Shown piece after piece: positions 34,625-43,324 of a stretch of DNA of 64,000 nucleotides. Both the position numbers and the translations under genes were made by a program. Numbering within the stretch: the first letter of the stretch is position 1; each line of letters starts with the position of its first letter. The notes beneath the pieces were generated by a model, which worked only from the letters and a program-made list of their open reading frames with translations, was not told where the DNA came from and did no database searches. The stretch lies in NCBI RefSeq assembly GCF_006716345.1, contig NZ_VFOX01000002.1, forward strand, positions 248,001 to 312,000, read 5' to 3'. The stretch comes from Microbacterium saperdae. Lineage in GTDB: Bacteria > Actinomycetota > Actinomycetes > Actinomycetales > Microbacteriaceae.

Positions 34625-35302
34625 ATGCGGATCCTGGTGGTGGACGACGAGGTGCGTCTGGCGGAGGGCGTCCGGCGTGGACTCGAGGCGGAAGGCTTCG
34701 CCGTCGACGTCGCGCACAACGGCGTCGACGGGCTCTGGCGCGCCCGCGAGACCCGCTACGACGCGATCGTGCTCGACCTCATGATGCCGGGGATGAGCGG
34801 TTGGAAGGTGTGCGAGGCCCTGCGTGCCGAGGAGAACTGGACTCCGGTGCTCATGCTCACCGCGAAGGACGGCGAGTGGGACCAGGTCGAGGCGCTCGAG
34901 ACCGGCGCCGACGACTATGTCACCAAACCCTTCTCATTCGCGATCCTCGTCGCGCGCATCCGCGCTCTCGTGCGGCGCGGTGCCGTCGCACGACCCACGA
35001 TCCTGGAGGCGGGCGATCTGCGACTCGATCCCGCCGCGCATCGCGTGTGGCGCGGTGAGACACCCGTGCCGCTGACCGCGCGCGAGTTCGCCGTGCTCGA
35101 GTACCTGCTCCGCCACCGCGGCCAGGTGCTGTCGAAGCGCGCCCTGATCGAGGGCGTGTGGGACGACGACTTCGACGGCGATCCGAACATCGTGGAGGTC
35201 TACGTCGGGCACTTGCGCCGCAAGCTCGACAAGCCGTTCGGTCGCGAGGCGATCGAGACGGTGCGTGGTGCGGGATACCGTCTGGCGGCCGACGGTGGCT
35301 GA
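34625..35302 (+). CDS. OmpR-type response regulator
   Basis: The 225-residue protein has a receiver domain with the acidic pocket at Asp7-Asp8, phosphoacceptor Asp51 (VLDLMMPG) and Lys101 (VTKPF). It is followed by a winged-helix DNA-binding domain (LTAREFAVLEYLLRHRGQVLSKRALIEGVW ... VEVYVGHLRRKLDKP). GGAGG precedes the ATG. The histidine kinase gene overlaps its end by eight bases. Likely targets are its own promoter and the downstream PepSY gene, both preceded by TTCAG repeats. Confidence 0.94.
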   Translation: MRILVVDDEVRLAEGVRRGLEAEGFAVDVAHNGVDGLWRARETRYDAIVLDLMMPGMSGWKVCEALRAEENWTPVLMLTAKDGEWDQVEALETGADDYVTKPFSFAILVARIRALVRRGAVARPTILEAGDLRLDPAAHRVWRGETPVPLTAREFAVLEYLLRHRGQVLSKRALIEGVWDDDFDGDPNIVEVYVGHLRRKLDKPFGREAIETVRGAGYRLAADGG

Positions 35303-36611
35303 GCGCGGCTGGCGCTCGGTCCGTGGTCGCACGACGCTCGGTGCGACCCTCGTCGTCGCCGTCGCCCTGCTGATCGGCGCGTTCTCGTTCTACGGCGTGC
35401 TCAGCGCCAGCGTGCACAGCAACGCCGAACGCGCGGCCGAGCAGCGGATCTCTGAGCTCACCGAACGTGGTGACGGTCCGGGTGGGCGGACCATCGACTC
35501 GCTGGACGACGAGATCGTGCAGCTCCTCGGCGAGGACGGCTCTGTGCGGGCGGCCAGCGAAGACGCCCGCGAGGCACTCGGATCGACACCGCTCCCGCTC
35601 TCCGATGACCCGCAGACCATGACGATCGACGGCGAGCCGATGCTGATCGTGTCGGATGACCTCGACGACGATCAGACACTCGTGCTGGCCGTGTCGGTCG
35701 AGGACGGCGCCGAGACGCTGGCGACGGTCGCGACCCTGCTCGCGGTCGCGGTTCCGTTGCTGCTGCTTCTCGTCGCCGTGACGACCTGGCTCGTGGTCGG
35801 TCGCGCCCTGCGACCGGTGACCCGTATCCGCCAGGAGGTCGACGGCATCACCGCGGAGCGACTGCATCAGCGCATCGCCGTGCCGGAATCCGCGGACGAG
35901 ATCGCCGCGCTCGCGACGACCATGAACGGGATGCTGGACCGCCTCGACGCGTCCGCCGCGGCCCAGCGGCGGTTCATCTCCGACGCCTCGCACGAGCTGA
36001 GGTCCCCGCTCGCGACGATCCGTCAGCACGCGGAACTCGCCCAGGCGCATCCCGACATCACCAGCATCGGCGAGTTGTCCGAGGTCGTCTCGGAAGAGGG
36101 CCTCCGGTTGCAGGGCATCGTGGAGTCGCTGCTGCTCCTCGCCCGCCTCGACGAGGGTGCGAGCGGGCGCGAGGAGCCCGTCGACCTCGACGACATCGCG
36201 CTCGGCGAGGTGCGCCGGCTCCGCGCCGCGGGCCTCGATGTCGACGGGTCGGGCATCCGCGCGGCACGCGTGAACGGCGATCCGCGTCTGCTCGGACAGC
36301 TGTTGCGCAACCTCGCCGACAACGCCACCCGCCACCGCCGTGAGCGCATCGCGATCGGGGTGGAGCCGTCCGACGCGCACGTGTTCGTGACGATCGAGGA
36401 TGACGGGGCCGGGGTTCCAGCGGAGGAACGGGAGCGCATCTTCGAGCGCTTCGTGCGGCTCGACGAGGCCCGCAGCCGGGATGCCGGCGGCAGCGGACTC
36501 GGGCTGGCGATCGTGCGCGGCATCGCTGCGTCCGCCGGGGGAACCGTGACCGTCGACGACTCTCGCTGGGGCGGCGCGAGGTTCGTCGTCACCCTGCCGC
36601 TCGCCCGCTGA
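35295..36611 (+). CDS. Sensor histidine kinase
   Basis: The protein has 438 residues from the GTG at 35295; a GTG at 35265 is an alternative. It has two transmembrane helices (about 15-35 and 155-178) around an acidic 115-residue sensor domain, then a HAMP segment (RALRPVTRIRQEVDGIT). The His phosphoacceptor motif DASHELRSPLATIRQHAE lies near residue 235. The ATP-binding region carries LLRNLADNATRH (N box), DDGAGVP (G1) and GGSGLGLAIVRGIA (G2). It phosphorylates the preceding response regulator. The acidic sensor suggests divalent cations or cationic peptides. Confidence 0.93.
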   Translation: MAERGWRSVRGRTTLGATLVVAVALLIGAFSFYGVLSASVHSNAERAAEQRISELTERGDGPGGRTIDSLDDEIVQLLGEDGSVRAASEDAREALGSTPLPLSDDPQTMTIDGEPMLIVSDDLDDDQTLVLAVSVEDGAETLATVATLLAVAVPLLLLLVAVTTWLVVGRALRPVTRIRQEVDGITAERLHQRIAVPESADEIAALATTMNGMLDRLDASAAAQRRFISDASHELRSPLATIRQHAELAQAHPDITSIGELSEVVSEEGLRLQGIVESLLLLARLDEGASGREEPVDLDDIALGEVRRLRAAGLDVDGSGIRAARVNGDPRLLGQLLRNLADNATRHRRERIAIGVEPSDAHVFVTIEDDGAGVPAEERERIFERFVRLDEARSRDAGGSGLGLAIVRGIAASAGGTVTVDDSRWGGARFVVTLPLAR

Positions 36612-36632
36612 GCCAGAGGGAACGCGGGCATT

Positions 36633-36671
36633 CCTGAAGAGGTCTTCAGGACGCTTCAGGGTGGCTTCAGG
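36633..36671 (+). promoter_or_regulatory. Phased CTTCAGG boxes, probable response-regulator site
   Basis: CTTCAGG occurs at 36644-36650, 36654-36660 and 36665-36671, spaced 10 and 11 bases, and in inverted form (CCTGAAG) at 36633-36639. One-turn spacing on a single DNA face is typical of OmpR/PhoB-type tandem binding. The PepSY gene starts 22 bases later. Confidence 0.75.
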
Positions 36672-36693
36672 GCCTCCGCGCGAACATCGACAT

Positions 36694-37527
36694 ATGGACG
36701 ACAAGAACCTCACCCCCGACCAGACTCCCGAGCCCTCGACCACCCCCGACGCTCCGACCGTGCCGGTCGCGCCGGCAGCGGCACCCCCCGGCGCCGCGCC
36801 CGACGCCACGGCGCAGTACCCGACGGCCGGCCAGCATCCCGCGCCGGCAGCGCCTGCCGCTGACGCGCCGAAGCCGCGCCGCACCCGCGCCCTGCTCATC
36901 GGCGGAGGCATCGCCGCCGCCGTGCTCCTCGCCGGCGGAGGGATCGCTGTCGGCGCCGCGATCGGTGACGAGTTCGGCGACGACGACGATCACTCCTCGG
37001 TCTCCGACGACGCGCGGCATGACGACGGCCCCGCCGATCGCGGCGACCAGCGCGACGACCGGGATGAGGACGGTGGAGCCGCATCGAACGGAGGCGCGGC
37101 CGTGACCGGCATCGGCACCGCCTCAGCCGATGAGCTGGTGGCCATCGCGGATGCGGCCCGCGGCGCCGCCGACGGAGATGTCACCTCGATCGACGCCAAG
37201 CGCGACGGCACCTGGGAGGTGCAGCTCACCGCCGCGAACGGTGACGAGACCGACGTGCGCGTCGACGCGGACCTCGGTACGAGCATCGTCTCCACCGACC
37301 CCGCGGACGGCGATGACACCGGCCCGGCGCTCACGCTCGACGAGGCGACCATCCGCGCGCTCGTGACGGCCGCGCTCGATGAGGCCGACGGGATGATCAC
37401 GGACCTCGACGTGGACAGTGACGACGTCAGCCCCTACGACGCCTCCGTGCTCACGACCGACAACCGCTCGATCGACATCGACTTCGACTCCGCGTTCGCG
37501 GTGGTCGGCACCGACATCGACGACTGA
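36694..37527 (+). CDS. PepSY-like single-pass membrane protein under two-component control
   Basis: The 277-residue protein has a Pro/Ala-rich cytoplasmic N-terminus (1-65) and one transmembrane helix (about 67-90, ALLIGGGIAAAVLLAGGGIAVG). A strongly acidic, His-containing linker (DDDDHSSVSDDARHDDG) follows, then two repeated PepSY-like modules (AIADAARGAADGDVTSIDAKRDGTWEVQLTAANG... and LVTAALDEADGMITDLDVDS). PepSY modules often inhibit proteases or interact with membrane kinases. Its place after an OmpR-type system and phased boxes suggests feedback on the sensor. Confidence 0.75.
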   Translation: MDDKNLTPDQTPEPSTTPDAPTVPVAPAAAPPGAAPDATAQYPTAGQHPAPAAPAADAPKPRRTRALLIGGGIAAAVLLAGGGIAVGAAIGDEFGDDDDHSSVSDDARHDDGPADRGDQRDDRDEDGGAASNGGAAVTGIGTASADELVAIADAARGAADGDVTSIDAKRDGTWEVQLTAANGDETDVRVDADLGTSIVSTDPADGDDTGPALTLDEATIRALVTAALDEADGMITDLDVDSDDVSPYDASVLTTDNRSIDIDFDSAFAVVGTDIDD

Positions 37528-37564
37528 GGCCGGAGCGCCCGGCACTCGTCCGCCGGATGCGCGA

Positions 37565-37603
37565 AGGACCGGATGCCTCGCACTCGCGAGGGCATCCGGT
37601 CCT
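37565..37603. terminator. Bidirectional terminator between PepSY and transporter genes
   Basis: Perfect 13-base arms AGGACCGGATGCC (37565-37577) and its complement (37591-37603), with a 13-base loop, lie between convergent genes ending at 37527 and 37610. Confidence 0.85.
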
Positions 37604-37609
37604 GTGGTC

Positions 37610-38911
37610 TCAGCGCACGCCGCTGCGCCGGCGCAGCGTCTCCGGCAGCATGAGCACGATCACGATGAACATCACCGCAGACACGGCGATCAGGTAGAAG
37701 CTCGGAGCGATCGCGGTGCCGGTCGCGGCGACGAGTGCGGCAGCGACGAACGGGCTGGTCCCGCCGACGGCGGCAGTACCGATGTTGTTGCCCAGCGCGA
37801 CGCCGGTCATACGGATCTCGGCGGGGAACAGTTCGGTCTGGGTCACTGTCACCGACACGCTGAGGCAGGCCGCGAGGATGGCGAAGATCGCCAGTCCGAA
37901 GAACGCCAGCAGCAGGTTGTGGGAGCTGAGCAGCAGGAAGATCGGCACCGCCAGCACGGCCAGACCGATGATCGCCCCCAGGATGAGCCAGCGTCGTCCG
38001 AGACGATCGCTCACGAGGCCGACCACGAGGCACATCGGCGCATAGACGAGCTGCGCAGACAAGGCGATGAAGGTCGCCTGCGTGGGATCCAGCTCCACCG
38101 TCGCCACCAGGTAGTTGATGAAGTACGTGTTGAAGTAGTAGAACGTGATGCCGGTCATCGAGGCGAGCGCGATCGCGAGGATGATCGCACGAGGGTTGTC
38201 GCGGAAGAGCGTGCGGAGCGGGGACTTGGCGACCTTCTCGGACTTGACGAGCTCCTTGAACGCCGCCGTCTCCTCGGTGCGGCGACGCAGGTAGAGGCCG
38301 ATGAGCGCGAGCGGCAGCGCCATCAGGAACGGCACGCGCCATCCCCAGGCCTCGAACTGCTCGGTCGGCAGCGTCGTACGCAGGGTCAGCACGACCAGGC
38401 TCGCCAGGATCGTTCCGACCGACGACGACATCGACAGCCAGCTCGACCAGAAGCCGCGGCGGTGGGCGGGGGCGTTCTCGACGATGAACGTCGCGGCACC
38501 CGCGAACTCGCCACCCACGGAGAATCCCTGGATGCAGCGCGCGAGCACGAGCAGGATCGGCGCCAGGATGCCCACGGTTGCGTAGGTGGGAAGAAGACCG
38601 ATGCCGGCGGTCGAGATGCCCATCACGAGGATGCTGAGCGACAGCGCGATCCGGCGCCCCCGTCGATCACCGAGGGATCCGAAGAACGCCGCACCGATGG
38701 GCCGGAACAGGAACGCGACGCCGAAGGTCGCCAGGGACGCCAGCAGCGAGAGGGCAGGGCTCTCATTCGGGAAGAACAGCGAGCCGATGACGACGGCGAC
38801 CAACCCGTATGCGACGAAGTCGAAGTACTCCATGACATTGCCCAGCAGCGCCGCGGTGACCGCGGTGACTTTGGGCTTGGATGCCGTCTGTGGTGATTCG
38901 GTGGTGCTCAT
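37610..38911 (-). CDS. MFS transporter, metabolite:H+ symporter type
   Basis: The protein has 433 residues from the ATG at 38911. It shows twelve helices with the MHS features NVMEYFDFVAYGLVAVVIGSLFFP (helix 1), the loop motif GSLGDRRGRR near 79, the GFSVGGEFAGA segment near 128, and a second loop GLVSDRLGRR near 290. This subfamily (KgtP, ShiA, ProP-like) imports organic acids or betaines with protons. It is the third gene of the XRE-cupin/amidohydrolase cluster, so it probably imports the amidohydrolase substrate. Confidence 0.92.
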   Translation of the reverse strand: MSTTESPQTASKPKVTAVTAALLGNVMEYFDFVAYGLVAVVIGSLFFPNESPALSLLASLATFGVAFLFRPIGAAFFGSLGDRRGRRIALSLSILVMGISTAGIGLLPTYATVGILAPILLVLARCIQGFSVGGEFAGAATFIVENAPAHRRGFWSSWLSMSSSVGTILASLVVLTLRTTLPTEQFEAWGWRVPFLMALPLALIGLYLRRRTEETAAFKELVKSEKVAKSPLRTLFRDNPRAIILAIALASMTGITFYYFNTYFINYLVATVELDPTQATFIALSAQLVYAPMCLVVGLVSDRLGRRWLILGAIIGLAVLAVPIFLLLSSHNLLLAFFGLAIFAILAACLSVSVTVTQTELFPAEIRMTGVALGNNIGTAAVGGTSPFVAAALVAATGTAIAPSFYLIAVSAVMFIVIVLMLPETLRRRSGVR

Positions 38912-39006
38912 TCGCGGGTCTCCTTTGACACAACTGTGGACGTGCGGGCGTTCTTTCGGGTGACGGGTTCTGCGGGTGTGGACGGTGGTGCGGGAGGGAG
39001 GAACGG

Positions 39007-40374
39007 TCAGCGGGGCAGGCCGTAGAGCTCGGCGACGTTTCCGCCGAGCACGCGCTCCGCGAGCATGGATGTCTGCGCCGCCGTCCAGATCCGCGCCGAC
39101 AGCCCCTGCTGGAGCACGGTCTCGAGCGCTTCTCTGGCGAGGAGCGTGGCCCCGACGTGGATCTCCGGGTGCGCGGTGTCGGTGCCGTAGGCGACCTTGT
39201 GCGCCGGAAGGAACTCCAGCCACTCCTGGAGCACGCGCACCGTGAGGTGGGAGTGCAGGTACGGCATCCAGGAGTAGTCGAGGTAGACGTTGCCGAGCGA
39301 ATGCGCGAGCGCGCCGAGCTGCGACGCGTACGGGTAGCCGCCATGGATCAGGACGACCCGGAGCCGGTTGAGGGAAGGGGTGTTGAGGAACTCTTCGAGG
39401 AGCAGCGGGTTCGCGTTGGCGATCCGCAGTCCGGGCTCGCTGTGGCCGATGCCGGAGTGGATCTGCACGGGCAGTTCCCACTCGACGGCGAGATGAGCGA
39501 TCTCGCTCACGAGGTAGTCGCTGAGCTGCTTGCGAGCGACCGGCTGCGTCGACCCCGCCGGAGCCGTGCGGAGTGCGTCGTAGGCGGCTCGCGCATCCAC
39601 GACGTCGACGTGCTCGAAGTGCAGCGTTCGAAGGTACGCGGAGACGATCTTGAAACCGACGACACCGGCATCCACCCGCCGGCGGAGGGAGCGCGCCACG
39701 AACTCGCGGTACTCCCCGAGCGTCGCATGCGGCGAATCCCGTCCGTCGGCAGCCAGCTCGACGGTCAGCTTCTCGGAGAGGATGTCGGCGAACCGCTGGG
39801 CATCGAAGCCGCGGCCCACGTACGTGTCGTGCCCGAAAGGGAACATGTACGGATCGATGCGCGCGATCTGGCGGTAGCGCTCGACCGGCCACTCGTGCGG
39901 GTCGAGGTCGGGAACGTCCGTCAACACCATCCGCGTCGTGGAGGCGGTCAGCGCGTCGTCGTAGAGACTCCGGTAGTCCTCGAGCCGCGTGCGGGCGGAG
40001 GCGAGTTGGGCCTCGCGGCTTCCGCTGCCGTAGAGCGCGTCGCATCCCAGGGTGAGGGCCCGGTCGAATGCGGTCGTGCGGTAGAGCTCACGGGCCTCGT
40101 CGCGCAGTGCGGGGATGCGGTGGCGATCGGCGAGAGCGGCCGCCGCCGCGTGATCACCCGCACGGTTCGCTCGCACGAACTGCTGGTACGCGTCCGCCGG
40201 GATCCTCGACTCGACGTAGCCCGCAGCGATCTCGGTCTCCAAGGAGTCGAAGGTGGCGAGCTTCTCCCCCGGTCGCACGTAGGCGGCGTGGGAGTGATGG
40301 TCGATCGCGGGTACGGAACCGGTGATCTCGAGGCCGTGTGCGGGCACGGAAAAGGGCATGACTGACGTACTCAT
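39007..40374 (-). CDS. FluG-like metal-dependent amidohydrolase
   Basis: The 455-residue TIM-barrel hydrolase has DHHSHA (near 25-30, metal-binding HxH), FKIVSAYLRTL (near 233), VQIHSGIGHSEPGLR (near 294), VLIHGGYPYASQLG (near 328) and YGTDTAHPEI (near 385). The layout matches the amidohydrolase-2 branch that is fused to glutamine synthetase in FluG and stands alone in bacterial gamma-glutamyl or related catabolic clusters. The exact substrate is unknown. It lies between the transporter and an XRE-cupin regulator on the same strand. Confidence 0.82.
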   Translation of the reverse strand: MSTSVMPFSVPAHGLEITGSVPAIDHHSHAAYVRPGEKLATFDSLETEIAAGYVESRIPADAYQQFVRANRAGDHAAAAALADRHRIPALRDEARELYRTTAFDRALTLGCDALYGSGSREAQLASARTRLEDYRSLYDDALTASTTRMVLTDVPDLDPHEWPVERYRQIARIDPYMFPFGHDTYVGRGFDAQRFADILSEKLTVELAADGRDSPHATLGEYREFVARSLRRRVDAGVVGFKIVSAYLRTLHFEHVDVVDARAAYDALRTAPAGSTQPVARKQLSDYLVSEIAHLAVEWELPVQIHSGIGHSEPGLRIANANPLLLEEFLNTPSLNRLRVVLIHGGYPYASQLGALAHSLGNVYLDYSWMPYLHSHLTVRVLQEWLEFLPAHKVAYGTDTAHPEIHVGATLLAREALETVLQQGLSARIWTAAQTSMLAERVLGGNVAELYGLPR

Positions 40375-40459
40375 GGGTGATTCCTCTTCTCAGCGGATCG
40401 GTGTCCGCTGGTGATGTGAACGGGCAGAGCGCCCGGTTTCCTGCGTCGCGGCTATGCGC

Positions 40460-41029
40460 TCACTGTTGACGCAGCGTCGACGGCGGGCTCACGACCCACA
40501 CCGCCTCGCCGACTTCTTCTCCGACGTTGGTGATCATGTGCGAGATGTTGGTGCGGAAGTCGAGGCTGTCGCCCGGGCCCAGCAGGAACTCCTCACCACC
40601 GAGCTCGAACGAGAAGGTGCCGCGAAGAACGATCACGACCTCGCGGGAGTTTCCGTGGGTGTAGTCGTGACCACCGCTGAACGCACCGGGTTCGTACTCG
40701 GTGACGGCGACATCGACCTCCCCCACGGGCGGCCGGGTGATGCTGTAGCTGCGCACACCTTCCTCCGTCACCAGCAGGGGCCGCTCCTCGCGGCGCAGCA
40801 CGCGACCGGTCGTCGGTTGGGACGCATCGAAGAGCTCCGCGAAGGTCAGCCCGAGGGCGGAAGCGATCCGACGCAGCGCGTCGAAGCTCGCGTTGGCCTT
40901 GCCGTTCTCGATCTGACTGATGGAGGCCGGGCTGAGCTCGGCGGTCTCGGCCAGCGCGCGGAGGGAGATCCGGTGCGCCCGGCGGACGGCGCGGATCCGC
41001 ACCCCCAACGCCTTGCGGTCATCATCCAT
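40460..41029 (-). CDS. XRE-family regulator with cupin sensor domain
   Basis: The 189-residue protein has a helix-turn-helix at 10-64 (IRAVRRAHRISLRALAETAELSPASISQIENGKANASFDALRRIASALG) and a cupin_2 sensor at about 105-180 (GGHDYTHGNSREVVIVLRGTFSFELGGEEFLLGPGDSLDF). PuuR and related polyamine or amino-acid catabolism repressors have this design. It leads the minus-strand cluster with the amidohydrolase and transporter, which it probably controls. Confidence 0.92.
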   Translation of the reverse strand: MDDDRKALGVRIRAVRRAHRISLRALAETAELSPASISQIENGKANASFDALRRIASALGLTFAELFDASQPTTGRVLRREERPLLVTEEGVRSYSITRPPVGEVDVAVTEYEPGAFSGGHDYTHGNSREVVIVLRGTFSFELGGEEFLLGPGDSLDFRTNISHMITNVGEEVGEAVWVVSPPSTLRQQ

Positions 41030-41042
41030 AGAGCACGCTCCT

Positions 41043-41070
41043 CACTGAACGTTCAAGTTCGTCTTCAGTG
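41043..41070 (-). promoter_or_regulatory. Operator-like repeats before XRE-cupin gene
   Basis: CACTGAA (41043-41049) and TTCAGTG (41064-41070) form an inverted repeat, and TGAACGTTCA (41046-41055) is a perfect palindrome inside it. They lie 14-40 bases upstream of the regulator start, suited to autorepression. Confidence 0.6.
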
Positions 41071-41182
41071 AACAGTATTGTTTAGCGCACGCCGGGATGT
41101 CAACGGGCAGTTTCCGCACAGGCCACGACCCGTTGCCTGCGACGCTCCGGTGAGGCCTCGGTCAGGCCGTTAGCATTCAAGG

Positions 41183-41410
41183 ATGACGAACTCCGGTCCG
41201 ATCGACGACGTATCCATCGGCGGCGACATGATCCGCCTCGGCCAGTTCCTGAAGTACTCGGGTCTGCTCGATTCCGGCGGCGACGCCAAGGAGGTCGTGA
41301 TCGACGGATACGTGACCGTCAACGGCGAGGTCGATCGCCGCCGCGGGCGCCAGCTGCACGACGGCGACCTGGTGAGCTTCGAGGGACGCACGGTCCGCGT
41401 CCGCCCCTGA
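41183..41410 (+). CDS. S4-domain RNA-binding protein
   Basis: This 75-residue protein is almost entirely an S4 domain (IRLGQFLKYSGLLDSGGDAKEVVIDGYVTVNGEVDRRRGRQLHDGDLVSFEG), similar to the YaaA/RlbA-like small S4 proteins. It should bind structured RNA, perhaps on the ribosome. It is followed 39 bases later by a methyltransferase gene. Confidence 0.9.
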   Translation: MTNSGPIDDVSIGGDMIRLGQFLKYSGLLDSGGDAKEVVIDGYVTVNGEVDRRRGRQLHDGDLVSFEGRTVRVRP

Positions 41411-41449
41411 CGGAGCGCCGCCGAGCACCCACCCACGCAAGGACCACCC

Positions 41450-42280
41450 ATGCCGGACCCCTCCTCCTACGACCTCAACCGAGCCAACTGGGACGAGCGC
41501 GCGCCCTTGCATCTCGCCTCTCGCGAGTACGCCGTGCAGTCCTTCGTGGATGACCCGGGCCGGCTGTCCGACGTCGTCACTTTCGACCGCGACCGCCTCG
41601 GCGACCTGCACGGGCTGAAGGCCGTGCATCTGCAGTGCCACATCGGCACCGACACGATATCGCTCGGGCGTCTGGGCGCCGATGTCACCGGCCTGGACTT
41701 CTCGGCCGCCGCGATCGCGGGCGCTCGCGACCTCGCCGCGCGGGCGAACAGCAGGGCTGTGTTCGTCGAGGCGAGCGTCGACGACGCCGTCTCCGCGCTC
41801 GGCGAAGGGCGCTTCGACCTCGTCTACACCGGGATCGGCGCCCTGTGCTGGCTGCCGGATATCACCGCCTGGGCACGCACGGTGTCGTCGCTGCTCGCCC
41901 CCGGTGGACGCCTCTTCATCCGCGAGGGCCATCCGGTGCTCTGGGCGATCGACGAGGAGCAGACGAGTGGGCTCGTACTGGGATATCCGTACTTCGAGCA
42001 GCCCGAGCCGCTCGTCTGGGACGACTCGACCACCTACGTCGAGACCGACGAGAGCATCAAGGCCTCCGTCACTCACGAGTGGAATCACGGCATCGGCGAG
42101 ATCCTGACCGCAGTCCTGGAGGCCGGGCTGACCATCACGCAGTTCGTCGAGCACACCAGCGTCCCCTGGGAGGCCCTGCCCGGGCGCATGCACCTGGATG
42201 ACGACGGCGAGTGGATGCTGAGCGAGCATGCGGAGCGGCTGCCGCTGACGTACACGCTGCAGGCGGTCAAGACCGCCTGA
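41450..42280 (+). CDS. SAM-dependent methyltransferase
   Basis: The 276-residue class I methyltransferase has VHLQCHIGTDTISLGRLGADVTGLDFSAAAI, with motif I near 59-66 and the acidic ribose-binding Asp near 83. The FDLVYTGIGALCWLPDI segment (motif IV) lies near 125. The N-terminal YDLNRANWDERAPLH is typical of a conserved actinobacterial group with unknown acceptor. No partner gene identifies the substrate. Confidence 0.88.
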   Translation: MPDPSSYDLNRANWDERAPLHLASREYAVQSFVDDPGRLSDVVTFDRDRLGDLHGLKAVHLQCHIGTDTISLGRLGADVTGLDFSAAAIAGARDLAARANSRAVFVEASVDDAVSALGEGRFDLVYTGIGALCWLPDITAWARTVSSLLAPGGRLFIREGHPVLWAIDEEQTSGLVLGYPYFEQPEPLVWDDSTTYVETDESIKASVTHEWNHGIGEILTAVLEAGLTITQFVEHTSVPWEALPGRMHLDDDGEWMLSEHAERLPLTYTLQAVKTA

Positions 42281-42298
42281 GCAGCCCGCAGACCTCCG

Positions 42299-43273
42299 TC
42301 ACGGTGTGGGGGCGCCACCCGCGGCACGACCGAATCGCGCCGCCAGGCGGTCGAACGCGACGGAGAGCTCCTCGCCGTCGATCACCTCGATGTCGATGTC
42401 GAGCTGCGAGACCCACAGGGCGAGACGGTGTGGATCGTCGGCTCCCAGCTCGACCCGACAGGTCACCTCATCGACCTCCTCGATGTCGACGGGGATGACG
42501 ATCTTCGCCGCGAGCACGGCGGCGGGCGCATGTACGAGCATCCGGGCGCGATACTTCCAGCTCGCGCGGATCACGCGACCGACCACGTAGTCCACGACGC
42601 TCCCTTCCGGGATCACGCGAGGGCGGAACCGCGCGCCCGTCTGCGCCGGCGCGCTCATGCGATCGACGCGGAAGACCCGCCAGTCGTCGCGCTCGAGATC
42701 CCACGCCAGCAGATACCACAGCGGTCCCCAGCTCACGAGCCGCTGCGGCTCGGTGTGCCGCGCCTCTTCCCTGCCCCCGGGCTTCGTGTATCCGAACCGC
42801 AGACGTTCATGACCGCGGATCGCGAAGGCGACCTGGCCGAGCGCGGCGAGGTCGAGCGAGGGCTCCGTGCCGACCACGACGCTCGTCGCACCACGGACCG
42901 CGTCGACGCGCCGTCGCAGACGCGAAGGCAGCACCTGCTCGAGCTTCGCGAGCGCGGTGAGCGACGTCTCCTCCACACCGAGACGCGACGTGGCCACGGA
43001 TCCCAGTCCGACCGCGACGGCGACGGCCTCGTCGTCGTCGAGCAGCAGCGGCGGCATCGCCGTGCCCGCGACCAGCTGATACCCGCCCGCGACTCCGGGG
43101 CGCGCGTCCACGGGGTAGCCGAGGGACCGCAGCTTGCCGATGTCGCTGCGGACGGTCCGCGTGCTGACACCGAGACGCTCGGCGAGCGCGGAACTCGTCC
43201 AGTCGCGCGTGAGCTGCAACAGGGAGAGCAGTTCCAGCAGGCGAGCCGATGTCTCCAACATGCTGTCGATCAT
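42299..43273 (-). CDS. WYL-domain transcriptional regulator
   Basis: The 324-residue protein has an HTH_11 domain (ETSARLLELLSLLQLTRDWTSSALAERLGVSTRTVRSDIGKLRSLGYPVDA) followed by a WYL sensor region (GPLWYLLAWDLERDDWRVFRVDRM near 195) and its C-terminal extension. An ATG four codons later (43261) is an equally likely start. It is divergent from an epoxide hydrolase gene with a 51-base gap, so it probably regulates that gene. Confidence 0.9.
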   Translation of the reverse strand: MIDSMLETSARLLELLSLLQLTRDWTSSALAERLGVSTRTVRSDIGKLRSLGYPVDARPGVAGGYQLVAGTAMPPLLLDDDEAVAVAVGLGSVATSRLGVEETSLTALAKLEQVLPSRLRRRVDAVRGATSVVVGTEPSLDLAALGQVAFAIRGHERLRFGYTKPGGREEARHTEPQRLVSWGPLWYLLAWDLERDDWRVFRVDRMSAPAQTGARFRPRVIPEGSVVDYVVGRVIRASWKYRARMLVHAPAAVLAAKIVIPVDIEEVDEVTCRVELGADDPHRLALWVSQLDIDIEVIDGEELSVAFDRLAARFGRAAGGAPTP

Positions 43274-43324
43274 CTCAGCAATTGCGGAAGCTCGTCTTCC
43301 TCATTGGTTGAGAGCGTGGATGCC

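Noticed and set aside
37610-40045. A fusion of transporter and amidohydrolase reading frame
   Set aside because: The amidohydrolase is coded in another phase with its own start at 40374, and the transporter begins at the ATG at 38911.
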